64,000 bases of DNA from Kangiella koreensis DSM 16069 (GCF_000024085.1 NC_013166.1:1984001-2048000), one strand, 5' to 3'; shown: positions 20,149 through 29,918, counted from the stretch's first letter. A program made the numbers and translations. The notes: generated by a model not told the origin, from the sequence alone.

Positions 20149-21168
20149 TTAGTTAAAAAGGTCGGGATCTTGAGGAATAATCTCGAAATGCTGATAGGCA
20201 AGCTTGGTAGCGATTCGACCGCGTGGCGTACGTTGAATAAAGCCCTGCTGGATCAAAAATGGCTCCAACACTTCATCAATGGTATCGCGCTCTTCTCCAA
20301 TAGCGGCTGCCAATGTATCAAGCCCCACCGGACCGCCAGCAAACTTTTCTATAATGGTCAGCAATAATTTGCGGTCCATCATGTCAAAGCCTTTGTGATC
20401 AACGTCGAGCATATCCAGGGCACGGTCTGAAATGTCTTGGGTAATCACGCCATCAGATTTGATTTCCGCATAATCTCGAACTCGTCGTAACAGACGATTA
20501 GCAATCCGTGGCGTGCCGCGAGAACGACGGGCAATTTCAAGCGCGCCCTTCTCTTCAATCGGCAAATCCAGAATGCGCGCAGAGCGCATCACAATATGTG
20601 TTAAATCTTTTAAGTTGTAGAACTCTAACCTTTGCACAATGCCAAAACGATCACGCAATGGCGAGGTCAAAAGACCAGCGCGAGTGGTCGCTCCCACTAA
20701 CGTAAAAGGTGGCAGATCAATTTTAATTGAACGTGCCGCCGGGCCTTCGCCAATCATGATATCCAGCTGATAGTCTTCCATCGCCGGATAGAGTACTTCT
20801 TCGATGTGCGGACTTAAGCGATGGATTTCGTCGATGAATAGAACGTCATTAGGCTCAAGATTAGTCAGCATGGCGGCTAAATCGCCTGCTTTTTCCAGCA
20901 CTGGGCCGGAAGTGTGCTTGATGCCCACGCCCATTTCATTGGCGATAATATTGGAAAGCGTTGTTTTACCTAAGCCGGGAGGGCCAAAGATCAAGACATG
21001 GTCCAATGCTTCCTGACGCTTTTTAGCAGCGCCTAAGAAGATTTCCATCTGTTCGCGGACTTTTTCCTGTCCAACATATTCACCTAACGTGGTTGGGCGA
21101 ATAGCGCGGTCAAACTGCTCTTCGTCAGCAAACTCAGATGGTGCGATGATGCGGTCATGCTCAATCAT
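20149..21168 (-). CDS. ruvB: Holliday junction branch-migration ATPase RuvB
   Basis: AAA+ hexameric motor that drives branch migration with RuvA. Walker [12 protein letters not shown] near residue 66, Walker B DEIHRL, sensor [18 protein letters not shown] and the C-terminal winged-helix ([10 protein letters not shown]) are intact. The 339-aa length is standard. Unusually, ruvA and ruvC are not next to it; they lie 7 kb away at 28397-29541 on the same strand. Confidence 0.98.
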   Translation of the reverse strand: MIEHDRIIAPSEFADEEQFDRAIRPTTLGEYVGQEKVREQMEIFLGAAKKRQEALDHVLIFGPPGLGKTTLSNIIANEMGVGIKHTSGPVLEKAGDLAAMLTNLEPNDVLFIDEIHRLSPHIEEVLYPAMEDYQLDIMIGEGPAARSIKIDLPPFTLVGATTRAGLLTSPLRDRFGIVQRLEFYNLKDLTHIVMRSARILDLPIEEKGALEIARRSRGTPRIANRLLRRVRDYAEIKSDGVITQDISDRALDMLDVDHKGFDMMDRKLLLTIIEKFAGGPVGLDTLAAAIGEERDTIDEVLEPFLIQQGFIQRTPRGRIATKLAYQHFEIIPQDPDLFN

Positions 21169-21278
21169 TGGATTTTATGCAAAGGCACTACGGATAAATA
21201 ACGTGAAGCTAGTCTACCAAGTGTCTGTAACTTATGGAACCACGCCATTCGCGATTTCCATAATTGGTCATAATTGGC

Positions 21279-23252
21279 CTAAACCAGTTGTTCTAGCTGG
21301 TCTTGCAGCTCCAGCCACTCTTCCTCTGTTTGCTCCAGCTGGGACTTCACTGCCGAATAATCGCCAGTCAATTGAGTCAGCTTGTCCTTATTGCTTTCTT
21401 CATACAAAGTCGGATCGGCCATAACCTCATCAAGCTTTGCTTTACGCTGATTCAAGTCCTCTAACTGTTGTTCCAGTTTTTTGAGCTTGTTCTTGAGCGG
21501 TTGCAACTGTTTGCGCTTTTCTGCTTCTAGCTGTCGCTGTTCTTTACGCGACAGTTCGTTTTCAACATCATTGGATTTAGCCGGCGAGCTTTCTTCCTCA
21601 GCACTGACAGAGTCTGTTTTGCCCTGGCTGGCTTTCTTTTGTTGCAAAGTGTCTTCCAGCGACCAGCGCGCATAATCATCCAGGTCACCCTTGAACGGCT
21701 CAACCTTACCACCAGCAACCAGATACAAATCATCACACACCGTTCGCAGCATATGTCGATCGTGCGAGACCAGCACCATTGCGCCTTCAAAGCTTTGAAA
21801 CGCCATAGTCATAGCAAGGCGCATTTCTAAATCAAGGTGGTTGGTCGGCTCATCCAGCAATAACAGATTCGGTTTTGAATAAACCAGCATGGCTAACACC
21901 AGCCTCGCCTTTTCGCCGCCAGAAAACGGTGCCACCGGCTCCAGCGCTTTGTCACCATTAAAGTCAAAACCGCCTAAAAAGTTGCGCAACTCTTGCTCGG
22001 TCGCTTTAGGGTAATCGCGTTGCAGGTGCTGTATCGGCGACATCTGCGGATGCAGTTGTTCCAATTGGTGCTGAGCAAAATAACCAATCTTGAGCGTTTT
22101 GGCAGATACTTTTTCGCCCGCCAATAACTCCAGTTCATCAGCCAGAACTTTTATCAATGTCGATTTACCGGCACCGTTCTTTCCAAGCAGACCAATCCGG
22201 TCACCCGGCATCAACGAAAAGCCAACGCCGGATAAAATCTTCTTAACACCACCATCAACTTGATAGCCTGCATCAGCGGATTTGAGCTGCAATAAAGGAC
22301 TCGGCAAATGACCCAGCTCAGGAAACTCAAAGTGAAATGGCGAATCGATGTGTGCCGGAGCAATCTTCTCCATCCGCTCCAAAGCCTTGAGGCGGCTCTG
22401 TGCCTGCTTGGCCTTGGAAGCCTTAGCCTTAAATCGATCGACAAAGGATTGCATGTGGGTAATTTCTTTTTGCTGACGCTCGAATTGCGCCTGCTGCTGC
22501 GCTAACTGCTCAGCTCGTTGTAGCTCAAAATCAGAATAATTGCCGCTATACAGCGTCACTTTCTGCTGTTCGATATGGGCAATGCGATTTATGGTGCGAT
22601 CGAGAAAATCACGGTCGTGTGAAATTAGCAGAACAGCGCCCTGATAAGCCTTCAGCCAGTTTTCCAGCCAAATTACCGCCTCCATATCCAGGTGGTTAGT
22701 CGGCTCATCCAACAATAATAGATTGGAGCGACACATCAACGCCTGCGCCAGATTCAAACGCATCCGCCAACCGCCGGAAAAACTCGAGACCGGAAGCTGT
22801 TCCTGCTCAGCGTTGAAACCCAGACCATGCATCAAAGAGCCAGCGCGAGCACGCGCCGAATAACCATCAATCTCATCCAGCTTTTGATGCAACTTAGCAA
22901 TTCGCTGACCGTCCGCGTCATTATGGTCGCCCTGCGCAGCCCTCTCTTCCAAACGAGACAACTCCGCCTCAACCGCACACAATTCTTCATCGCCCTGCAA
23001 CACATACTCCAATGCAGGCGCCTCAACTGAAGGCGTTTCCTGACGCACGCTGGAAATCGTAATACCACCCGCCATCGAGAAATTACCAGCATCCTCCTCC
23101 AGCTCTCCACGGATCAAACCAAACAGCGACGACTTACCGGTACCATTAGCCCCCGTCACCCCCACCTTATCGCGAGGGTTGATGATAAAACTGGCATCTT
23201 CAAAAAGAACCTTCTTGCCACGGCGTAGCGCCATGTTCTCGAAAAACAGCAT
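21279..23252 (-). CDS. yheS: ABC-F family ATPase (YheS-like)
   Basis: Soluble ABC-F protein with two ATPase domains and no membrane segment. ABC1 has GANGTGKSS (near 35), signature SSFSGGWRMRL and LLLDEPTNHLD. A charged interdomain linker (QQAQFERQQKEITHMQSFVDRF) follows. ABC2 has GKNGAGKST, SGGEKARL and a second DEPTNHLD. A C-terminal coiled coil covers about 560-655. ABC-F proteins act on the ribosome; the exact role of YheS types is poorly defined. It sits where ruvA would normally be, upstream of ruvB. Confidence 0.92.
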   Translation of the reverse strand: MLFFENMALRRGKKVLFEDASFIINPRDKVGVTGANGTGKSSLFGLIRGELEEDAGNFSMAGGITISSVRQETPSVEAPALEYVLQGDEELCAVEAELSRLEERAAQGDHNDADGQRIAKLHQKLDEIDGYSARARAGSLMHGLGFNAEQEQLPVSSFSGGWRMRLNLAQALMCRSNLLLLDEPTNHLDMEAVIWLENWLKAYQGAVLLISHDRDFLDRTINRIAHIEQQKVTLYSGNYSDFELQRAEQLAQQQAQFERQQKEITHMQSFVDRFKAKASKAKQAQSRLKALERMEKIAPAHIDSPFHFEFPELGHLPSPLLQLKSADAGYQVDGGVKKILSGVGFSLMPGDRIGLLGKNGAGKSTLIKVLADELELLAGEKVSAKTLKIGYFAQHQLEQLHPQMSPIQHLQRDYPKATEQELRNFLGGFDFNGDKALEPVAPFSGGEKARLVLAMLVYSKPNLLLLDEPTNHLDLEMRLAMTMAFQSFEGAMVLVSHDRHMLRTVCDDLYLVAGGKVEPFKGDLDDYARWSLEDTLQQKKASQGKTDSVSAEEESSPAKSNDVENELSRKEQRQLEAEKRKQLQPLKNKLKKLEQQLEDLNQRKAKLDEVMADPTLYEESNKDKLTQLTGDYSAVKSQLEQTEEEWLELQDQLEQLV

Positions 23253-23438
23253 GTGGAATTAAGCCTTAGAAAAATTGCAGCCATTATAAAGGTTAGCCAA
23301 AGCAGTACAATCAGAATCAGCAGAGATAGCCAGATCTAGGCAGCCAAGTATCATTTCCTATAATCTATGGGGTTTGCTAGTATCAAACGAAATCAAGGTT
23401 ATCAGTAATGGCTGGTAATATTATATCAGGGTAAAAAC

Positions 23439-23861
23439 ATGTCGCTTGAGACACGATTAAAAGAAACTTTAGTAAATCACTATGCTTGGCCTGTTGGGCG
23501 AGAACACGTCCAGAGATATTTAGAAGAAGTTTTACCTAGAGAGCCCTGTTCACTATGTTATCGAATACCAAAAAAAGGCTATTCCTTGCCCTTTTTCAAA
23601 GATAACAATATTCAACCACTAGCTGTTCTTTTGATTGATACAAAATTAAAAAGCTATCCATACGCATTTGAAGATGATGCAACAATACTACCTTGCACAA
23701 TTGAAGTTTTTGCGGTTCCAAAAAATGAAGTAGAGAAAACAAAGAAAGTGTTTGATGAAAGTTTACTGTCTAAACTAGGAAAAAGAATAAAAAACAGAGT
23801 TACTTGTACCGTTTGGTTTGGTCTAGATCAGTACGGTAAAGTCATTGAGAAACAAGCTTAG
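23439..23861 (+). CDS. Hypothetical cytosolic protein
   Basis: A 140-aa protein I do not recognise. It has no signal peptide or membrane segment. It has a Cys37-x2-Cys40 pair (EPCSLCYRIPKKGY), a further Cys near 86, and a basic C-terminal half (KLGKRIKNRVTCTVWFGLDQYG). It stands alone in the block separating ruvA from ruvB. A hairpin at 23863-23885 follows its stop directly. Confidence 0.6.
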   Translation: MSLETRLKETLVNHYAWPVGREHVQRYLEEVLPREPCSLCYRIPKKGYSLPFFKDNNIQPLAVLLIDTKLKSYPYAFEDDATILPCTIEVFAVPKNEVEKTKKVFDESLLSKLGKRIKNRVTCTVWFGLDQYGKVIEKQA

Positions 23862-23862
23862 C

Positions 23863-23885
23863 CTCGAAAACAAAATGACTTCGAG
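23863..23885 (+). terminator. Hairpin with CTCGAA/TTCGAG arms after the 23439 gene
   Basis: Inverted repeat CTCGAA / TTCGAG directly after the stop codon. The whole unit closely resembles the one at 25970-25996, including the loop (CAAAATGAC against CAAAGTGAC), so it may be a mobile terminator-like repeat. Confidence 0.55.
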
Positions 23886-23929
23886 AATAAAAATTGGAGC
23901 ACAACCCAATGTAGGATACCCCTAGGGAA

Positions 23930-23951
23930 GGGTCTGCGTCGCGACGCACCC
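23930..23951. repeat. GGGTGCGTC-type palindromic repeat
   Basis: Perfect 14-nt palindrome TGCGTCGCGACGCA (23935-23948) with flanking GGG/CCC. A related palindrome, GGTGCGTC-TC-GACGCACC, occurs at 61620-61637. It is a dispersed intergenic repeat type. Confidence 0.75.
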
Positions 23952-24046
23952 TACCTGCTAATGGAGAGAACTAATAGGCTCAGAGTAAATTAAGAAGCTC
24001 TGCTTACTCTGCCCCTTAGAAGTAGCGGCACTACAGGAGCCGGTTT

Positions 24047-24484
24047 ATGACAATTGATGAGATGTCTGGTTTGGAGATTATGCAAGCGCTAGCCTTAGAG
24101 AAGCTTGCGATGCCGACCATGTGCGAAACCATGCCGATGAAAGTAGTCGAAGCTACCGAAGGCAAGATTGTTTTTGAGGTACACGCTGATGATCGACATC
24201 TCAATGTATTGGGCGGCGTTCACGGCGGCTTCGCGACCACGGTCTTGGACTCAATCACTGGATGTGCGGTTCATACCATGCTGGCGGCAAGCGATGCATA
24301 CGCCACCGTTGACCTTAACGTAAAGATGGTAAGGCCTGTGCCTGTAAATACACTACTTTTGGCCGAGGGGATCGTTATCAATATGTCGAAATCCCTTGGT
24401 ATTTCGCAAGGCGAGTTGCGGGATCAAGCTGGAAAGCTCTATGCTCATGCTACAGCCACCTGTATGCTCATGCGAAAAGTTTAA
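24047..24484 (+). CDS. PaaI-type hotdog thioesterase
   Basis: A 145-aa single-domain 4HBT protein, predicted to hydrolyse an acyl-CoA thioester. The PaaI-like core HLNVLGGVHGGFATTVLDS is at about residues 50-68, followed by YATVDLNVKMVRPVP. The start is well supported: AGGAG lies 7 nt before the ATG. No phenylacetate or beta-oxidation genes are nearby, so the substrate is unknown. Confidence 0.87.
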   Translation: MTIDEMSGLEIMQALALEKLAMPTMCETMPMKVVEATEGKIVFEVHADDRHLNVLGGVHGGFATTVLDSITGCAVHTMLAASDAYATVDLNVKMVRPVPVNTLLLAEGIVINMSKSLGISQGELRDQAGKLYAHATATCMLMRKV

Positions 24485-24534
24485 TTAGTTTAGTAGTGGC
24501 TGAGTAAATCAATAAACACAAAGGACATAACAGA

Positions 24535-25203
24535 ATGAAAATAAAAATTGGGATAGCAGTTATTCTCATCGCCATTTCTCTCGGCGGATTTTACCTCTAT
24601 TCAAAAGAGTCAGCTCCAAAACAGGAAGAAGTGGTTACTAAAGAGAATAAAGGAATTAAGGTTGAGGATGTCATTGCAGATCCACAGCCGTATAACAATG
24701 TCAGCGATGATAAAGCCACCACCAAAAACTCTTCAGAAGCCACAACTGAATCAGAAACAGTCAAAAACACAGACGAAAACATTGTGGAGTTAATTGATTC
24801 AATTGAACAGAACGGTGCTCTAAGTACCAATGAGATTCACAAGTTGATGACTAATTCTGAAGGCTTCGATAAGGCTTTATATAAACTTGAAGAGTCATAT
24901 TATGAGCCGGAATATAGCTACGAAACTAAGGTTAAGTATCAGCATTTTTTCAATACCAGTCCGTTTCATCTCCAAGGTAAAGCACAACTCAATAATTTGC
25001 AATGTTCCCCAAAAATGTGTCTAGCTAAAGTTACAGGAGTTAAAAATGAGGAACTAGCAAAGTACGCTCAAAGTATCCAGTCATCTAAGGACTTACCTAT
25101 CAAGGCTCTGGCAATAGGTGTAAATGGTACTCAGGTATTGCTGGCCTTCTCCACTGATCCTGAAGTCAATGCATTTATCACTCGGAAAGAAACTGATGAA
25201 TAA
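24535..25203 (+). CDS. Membrane-anchored hypothetical protein with a Cys-x4-Cys domain
   Basis: A 222-aa protein I cannot place. One N-terminal membrane anchor (about residues 4-22, IGIAVILIAISLGGFYLYS) is followed by an acidic Ser/Thr/Lys linker to about 85 and a C-terminal domain with LQCSPKMCLAKV (Cys-x4-Cys). The 45412-45936 protein has the same plan: anchor, polar linker and VNCEIKECTLKY. The topology suggests a periplasmic C-terminus in which the cysteines could form a disulfide. An AAAGGA ribosome site supports the start. Confidence 0.6.
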   Translation: MKIKIGIAVILIAISLGGFYLYSKESAPKQEEVVTKENKGIKVEDVIADPQPYNNVSDDKATTKNSSEATTESETVKNTDENIVELIDSIEQNGALSTNEIHKLMTNSEGFDKALYKLEESYYEPEYSYETKVKYQHFFNTSPFHLQGKAQLNNLQCSPKMCLAKVTGVKNEELAKYAQSIQSSKDLPIKALAIGVNGTQVLLAFSTDPEVNAFITRKETDE

Positions 25204-25244
25204 GACCGAGATTCTGACTAACCTATAAAGTAACAGGCATTATT

Positions 25245-25514
25245 ATGAACACGAAAACAATACAAATCACATACTGGATTATTGCAGCACTTCTGATGAT
25301 GTCAGCGGTAATAGCCAACCAATTTAGCGATGAGTTTAGCTGGGATAAGTTTGATTTTCTGGTGCTTGGTATTATGTTGCTGGGTGCTGGCTTTGCTGTT
25401 GAGTTGGTGCTTCGATTTGCCAAAAAGCCACAATATCGATTGGGCCTTTTCATAATCATTGCTGCGGCTTTCCTGCTGATATGGGCTGAATTGGCGGTGG
25501 GCATTTTTAGTTAA
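25245..25514 (+). CDS. Small integral membrane protein (unknown)
   Basis: 89 aa with three likely membrane helices (about residues 5-23, 37-57 and 65-87). There is no recognised family. It follows the 24535 gene by 41 bp on the same strand and may be co-transcribed with it. Confidence 0.55.
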   Translation: MNTKTIQITYWIIAALLMMSAVIANQFSDEFSWDKFDFLVLGIMLLGAGFAVELVLRFAKKPQYRLGLFIIIAAAFLLIWAELAVGIFS

Positions 25515-25708
25515 TAACAATGAAGCCTATTAACTTGCGTATATCTTCATAAGTAAGTAGGGGTACCATTGAGATCAATGGCGAGTTCAAAGGTAACCCT
25601 ACTAAAGAGCAACCACTGACTAAAGCTAAGACTAGCCCACCGAACCTATAGTAAACACTGGGTTCTCAATGGTACAATGCGGCGCATACACACCAACAAA
25701 CTCTCCCT

Positions 25709-25963
25709 ATGAAATTATTAGTTCGTAATTTGGACCGTGGCACCACCGAAGAGCAAGTTAAAGCTTTGTTCGAAGAATACGGTACCGTTCAGTGGTGCAA
25801 TTTGATTATGGATAAGGCTACTGGCAAGTCTAAAGGCTTTGGTTTTGTGGAAATGCCTAAAATTGGCGATGCGAAGGCTGCGACCAAGAATCTTAATGGT
25901 CGTAACGTTGACGGCAGTAAAATCCGCGTTAAAAAAGCAGAAGACAAGCAAGATACTGAATAA
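25709..25963 (+). CDS. Small RRM-type RNA-binding protein
   Basis: An 84-aa single RNA-recognition-motif protein. RNP2 (LLVRNL) is at residues 3-8 and RNP1 (KGFGFVEM) at 42-49, both with aromatic/hydrophobic residues in the expected places, followed by a short charged tail. Such small RRM proteins occur in cyanobacteria and many proteobacteria; roles in cold response or mRNA localisation are known for some. The target RNA cannot be inferred here. A TACAAT lies about 30 bp before the start, but I see no matching -35. Confidence 0.9.
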   Translation: MKLLVRNLDRGTTEEQVKALFEEYGTVQWCNLIMDKATGKSKGFGFVEMPKIGDAKAATKNLNGRNVDGSKIRVKKAEDKQDTE

Positions 25964-25969
25964 GCATAG

Positions 25970-25996
25970 CCTCGAAGGAGCAAAGTGACTTCGAGG
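25970..25996 (+). terminator. Hairpin with CCTCGAA/TTCGAGG arms after the RRM gene
   Basis: Perfect 7-bp stem CCTCGAA / TTCGAGG just after the RRM stop, followed by TTTATT. It is near-identical to the unit at 23863-23885. Confidence 0.6.
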
Positions 25997-26174
25997 TTTA
26001 TTCGCTCCCCTCAATTCAAGCCCCCTTTATTCAATCCTCCTTGTCGAAGCCATCCCTGATTACACCAAGCTAATTTTCTAAAGCCACAGGTGGCAAACTC
26101 CTTATTTCCATGCCCCGTTTCCAGTGCTAGACTGAGCGACATTAATATTTCAAAAGAATTAACTTGGGGGTTAT

Positions 26175-26681
26175 ATGTCTTTTCGTAAAAGCGCCATTAA
26201 ATTGGTCCTTCTTGGCTTTGTTGTTTTATTTAGTGGTTCTTCGATCGCCGCAGACTCCAATAAAGATAAGCTCAAGCAGATGCTGGATGGAACGAGTAAA
26301 CAACAAACCGTATCCAGCCTATCTGATGAGTTAATGACTGGGCATTGGATTGGCGTCTATGATTACAACAATCGAACTGCGGATACGCCACCAGCCAACT
26401 CCTTTACATTGGTTATGGAGAAAGTGTCTAATGACATTGCTGGCATAATTTTAGAACCTGACTTAAACCCTGGCTATTACGCACAAATTGCTGAAGTCAT
26501 AAACCCTAGAGTCAGTGGCAAAACATTCAGTTTTACTAAAAAGTATAACAGCGGTACCACTATCGATTACTCACTTGAGGTAGATGTTGATAGCCGCGCT
26601 ATGATCGGAACTTGGAGCATCAAAAATGGACCGTCAGGCCTTGTTCAAATGGTGAAATTTGACACTAAAGACTTTCAGTAG
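26175..26681 (+). CDS. Secreted hypothetical protein
   Basis: 168 aa with a clear signal peptide (KLVLLGFVVLFSGSSIAA) and no lipobox. The mature part alternates hydrophobic and polar residues (TGHWIGVYDYNN, SFTLVMEKVSNDIAGIIL, MIGTWSIKNG), suggesting a small periplasmic beta-barrel or lipocalin-like fold. No family is recognised. GGGG before the ATG can serve as the ribosome site. Its 3' end overlaps the convergent 26665 gene by 17 bp. Confidence 0.6.
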   Translation: MSFRKSAIKLVLLGFVVLFSGSSIAADSNKDKLKQMLDGTSKQQTVSSLSDELMTGHWIGVYDYNNRTADTPPANSFTLVMEKVSNDIAGIILEPDLNPGYYAQIAEVINPRVSGKTFSFTKKYNSGTTIDYSLEVDVDSRAMIGTWSIKNGPSGLVQMVKFDTKDFQ

Positions 26682-27174
26682 CCGCATGCTCATAACGCAA
26701 TGCTTCTTTTAAGGAAGAGGCATTGTCCGTTGTTATAACCAGAGTTCGCTTTTGGTCTTTTATTGTTAATTCGATGGCTGCTTTGCCACGACCAATATAT
26801 CCCAGCTGCTTGAGTTTAACTCGATACCCATAACCTAAGAACTCAGCAGCTGGATTTCCTTTTTTATCTTCAACAGACTCAATATCTTTTAGAGCTACTT
26901 TGGTTTTACCAAACTTGCCTAGACTGACGAAAAGATGTTCATCTTCAACCTTGGTAATAATGGCTATCTTAGAAACATACCAGGCTACTAATGCAGTGAC
27001 AGCACAAATTAAGAGTGCCCAGTGGCTGGCCATAGCATTAGCCGGTACTGGCTTATCCATAAACTCCTGTTCATAGAACGAATATCCAAATAGTGCGGAT
27101 AGAAAGATTAAAATAATGGTAACTACCACCATTAACTTTTTTGGCATGATGGGTTGTTTCTCAAAATAGTTCAC
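26665..27174 (-). CDS. Membrane protein with a bacterial PH-like domain
   Basis: 169 aa. Two transmembrane helices (about residues 13-32 and 44-64) precede a C-terminal cytosolic domain of about 90 residues (EDEHLFVSLGKFGKTKVALKDIESVED) that reads like a bacterial PH (bPH) domain. The start is GTG; the alternative ATG nine codons in lacks a ribosome site. The function is unknown. It overlaps the convergent secreted protein by 17 bp. Confidence 0.55.
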   Translation of the reverse strand: MNYFEKQPIMPKKLMVVVTIILIFLSALFGYSFYEQEFMDKPVPANAMASHWALLICAVTALVAWYVSKIAIITKVEDEHLFVSLGKFGKTKVALKDIESVEDKKGNPAAEFLGYGYRVKLKQLGYIGRGKAAIELTIKDQKRTLVITTDNASSLKEALRYEHAATESL

Positions 27175-27338
27175 TACTGAATACCTGTTTTTTGTTTGTT
27201 GATATTGATTCTAAATTGGCCTGACCCGGTATGCAATTAGTGAACCATATTTTGTATTCGGACTTACTAATTTGACACTGATATTCGCTTTGTTCCATAG
27301 TGTTAGTGTAGATTTTGTAATTACTTAAGGAGCTACGG

Positions 27339-28370
27339 ATGGAGTTCCAATGTAACGACGCAACCATTGAAAGCACGTTGCTTCCCCATAAGAAGCTTGA
27401 AGAAATCATTCATGCTCAGACCTCTATTGCTCGTCTAGGCATTAACTTTGGAGCTATTCTCAAAGAAGCCGCTCAACAGTCTCAAAAGCTGACTAACGCC
27501 GATGGCGCAGTCATTGAGCTTATAGAAGGTGATGAAATGGTCATCCGTGCCGCCTCTGGTATTGCCTCGGATTACTACGGCGTTAGACGAAATAGCGCCA
27601 ACAACATGTCATCTATCACCATCAAAAGCAAACAGGCATTAATTGCCAATAATACCGAAAATGACTCAAGAGTCGATCAAGTTTCCCGAGCAGCCATTGG
27701 TCACCGTTCGATGATTGTCTTCCCGTTATTCCATGAAAATAAAGTGGTAGGAGTTTTGAAGGTTGTCTCTAAGAAAGCCAGCTTTTTTTCGATGGCAGAA
27801 CTCAAAATCATTGCTTACATGTCAGAGCTAGTTGCGAGCACCATGTTTCATGCTCAATATTATGCACAAGATGAATTATTCCGTCGTGCCACTCAGGATG
27901 AGCTCACAGGTATAGCCAACCGTGCTTTATTTATGGATCATCTACAGCAGAATATCGCACACGCTAGACGCGATGATAGCAAGGTAGCTGTTATTGCTAT
28001 TGATATGGATGACCTTAAAGTCTTGAATGACAATTACGGGCATCATATTGGTGATAAAGCTTTACAAACACTGGCTGCAAGGTTTCTAGACAAGGTAAGA
28101 AGTTCCGATACAGTAGCTCGCTTAGGGGGAGATGAGTTTGCTATTACCTTATCTCCAGTCGATGGAAAACAATCTGCGGAGACAGTTGTTACTAACTTAA
28201 TCAACTCTCTTGATCAGCCTATGCAAGAAGACGGGAAAGAATTCAAACTTGGAGCCAGTTTTGGTATAGCAGTTTACCCTGATGATACAGATGATCTGGA
28301 TGAGTTACTTGAAATAGCCGATCAGAATATGTTTACCAATAAACGTGCTCGTAAAAAAGCCAGAATTTAG
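27339..28370 (+). CDS. GAF-GGDEF diguanylate cyclase
   Basis: A 343-aa soluble protein predicted to make the second messenger c-di-GMP from two GTP. A GAF sensor domain covers about residues 25-172. The catalytic domain has an intact GGDEF at 263-267 and a standard inhibitory I-site RSSD at 254-257, five residues upstream, so product inhibition is likely. No EAL domain is present. AAGGAG lies just before the ATG. No target or partner gene is adjacent; the GAF ligand is unknown. Confidence 0.9.
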   Translation: MEFQCNDATIESTLLPHKKLEEIIHAQTSIARLGINFGAILKEAAQQSQKLTNADGAVIELIEGDEMVIRAASGIASDYYGVRRNSANNMSSITIKSKQALIANNTENDSRVDQVSRAAIGHRSMIVFPLFHENKVVGVLKVVSKKASFFSMAELKIIAYMSELVASTMFHAQYYAQDELFRRATQDELTGIANRALFMDHLQQNIAHARRDDSKVAVIAIDMDDLKVLNDNYGHHIGDKALQTLAARFLDKVRSSDTVARLGGDEFAITLSPVDGKQSAETVVTNLINSLDQPMQEDGKEFKLGASFGIAVYPDDTDDLDELLEIADQNMFTNKRARKKARI

Positions 28371-28396
28371 CTATTCAACGATACTCCAAAGCGCTA

Positions 28397-29014
28397 CTAA
28401 CTCGCCAACTGTCTCAAGGCCAAACGAATAAGTTCTTCGCTCTTAGCATCATCGTGAGCAACCTGAGTTACGGCCTTGCTGGCGATTTGTGGTTTATAGC
28501 CTAAAGCAATCAAAGCACTGACCGCCTCTTGCGACGCATCAGTTTTTGCTGTTTGCGCAATACTTGCTTCAGATGGTTGGCTAGATGGTAAGCCTGCAGA
28601 TATTGACCAGTCCTTCAAGCGATCAGACATTTCAACTAATAGGCGTTCTGCAGTTTTCTTACCGACACCTGGTAACTTTACTAACCTATCCACATTGCCA
28701 TCATGCACCGTCATCACAAATTCATCTGTTTCCATACCTGATAAAATGGCCAGTGCTAGCTTAGGCCCAACACCATTCACTTTAATCAACTCACGAAACA
28801 AGGCCCTATCTTTAGTACTGATAAAACCATAGAGCGCATGTAAGTTTTCAGCTATCGACATATGTGTTGAAAGAATGGCTTGCTCACCCTCTTCCGGCAA
28901 CTGATAAAAAGTCGTCATCGGCACCTGAATTTCGTAACCGACACCGGCAGTGGTTTCGATGATGACAAAGGGAGGGATTTTTTCGATTAATGTACCGCGT
29001 ATTCTTCCGATCAA
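28397..29014 (-). CDS. ruvA: Holliday junction DNA helicase subunit RuvA
   Basis: Tetrameric junction-binding partner of RuvB. An N-terminal OB domain ([12 protein letters not shown]), two helix-hairpin-helix motifs ([32 protein letters not shown]) and the C-terminal RuvB-binding domain are present. It starts at TTG, which overlaps the ruvC stop in TTGA (4-bp overlap), so it is translationally coupled to ruvC. Confidence 0.97.
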   Translation of the reverse strand: MIGRIRGTLIEKIPPFVIIETTAGVGYEIQVPMTTFYQLPEEGEQAILSTHMSIAENLHALYGFISTKDRALFRELIKVNGVGPKLALAILSGMETDEFVMTVHDGNVDRLVKLPGVGKKTAERLLVEMSDRLKDWSISAGLPSSQPSEASIAQTAKTDASQEAVSALIALGYKPQIASKAVTQVAHDDAKSEELIRLALRQLAS

Positions 29015-29541
29015 CGTAAACGTCCTCTAGTTATCGTTTTTGCACCTTTCAATAAAGCCAACCCTTGAGAGGTGTTGGCATGGCATAAAGCCACCGCCAA
29101 AGCATCAGCAGCATCAGCCTGAGGGCTGGTAGGTAATTTTAATAGCGTCTTAACCATGTGCTGAACTTGACTCTTATCCGCGCCGCCTGTGCCAACCACA
29201 GATTGTTTAACCTTTGTTGCAGGATATTCAGACACCGGCAATGCATAATGGCTTGCCGCCACAATAGCGGCACCGCGCGCCTGGCCTAGCTTTAAAGCAG
29301 AATCCGCATTTTTCGACAAAAACACCGACTCAATGGCAAACTCATCAGGCTTAAACTCCTGAATCAATTCACACACACTATCAAAAATCTGCTTAAGCTT
29401 TAAATCCAAGGTTTCATCTTTAATTCTAATGCAACCGCTTGTTATATAACGCGGTCGATTCGCTGGAATTTGACCACCTACTTCGATTATTCCGAAGCCC
29501 GTAAGGCGAGAACCTGGGTCAATTCCAAGGATAATAGGCAT
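29011..29541 (-). CDS. ruvC: Crossover junction endodeoxyribonuclease RuvC
   Basis: Resolves Holliday junctions. The acidic active site is visible: [13 protein letters not shown] (Asp7), AIESVF (Glu near 66) and [12 protein letters not shown] (Asp residues near 140). The 176-aa length is normal. It overlaps ruvA by 4 bp. Upstream yebC is the usual neighbour, but here 606 bp of repeat-rich DNA intervene. Confidence 0.97.
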   Translation of the reverse strand: MPIILGIDPGSRLTGFGIIEVGGQIPANRPRYITSGCIRIKDETLDLKLKQIFDSVCELIQEFKPDEFAIESVFLSKNADSALKLGQARGAAIVAASHYALPVSEYPATKVKQSVVGTGGADKSQVQHMVKTLLKLPTSPQADAADALAVALCHANTSQGLALLKGAKTITRGRLR

Positions 29542-29674
29542 TCAAGCTCCAAACAGATCAAAAAATTCTTATATTTAATCGCCTATTAGACTTTTTCTAG
29601 GAGCAATGGTCAAGGCGGTAAGAAAGGGACATTGTTAGTAGGCTGGGGATGCCTGGGAATTTTAAAAATATATC

Positions 29675-29785
29675 GGGCGCACACATAGGTACGCCCCTAC
29701 CAACTTATTCCGAAGTTCCGATTGTTTCGAGGTTTACCTTACCAATTGTAAAATATTAGGTAGGGGCAGACCTACGTGTCTGCCC
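29675..29785. repeat. 27-bp imperfect inverted repeat (GGGCAGACACGTAGG type)
   Basis: Arms 29675-29701 and 29759-29785 match at 22 of 27 positions in inverted orientation, around a 57-bp spacer. The arm contains GTAGGGGCAGACC, a well-known style of dispersed bacterial intergenic repeat. It resembles a small non-autonomous element. Confidence 0.75.
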
Positions 29786-29812
29786 AGTTCATTAAATATA
29801 TGACAAAAGCAG

Positions 29813-29833
29813 ATTCTGAATCGAGTTCAGAAT
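29813..29833. repeat. 8-bp perfect palindromic repeat
   Basis: ATTCTGAA and TTCAGAAT flank TCGAG. It is a compact hairpin of a type commonly scattered in intergenic DNA. Confidence 0.6.
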
Positions 29834-29918
29834 GACAAAACTTGGGGCCTTTCTATAAAAGACTCATCGAATATAACTCCCTATCATTAGAAGCTCTCTA
29901 GACGATGGCGAGACGAGG

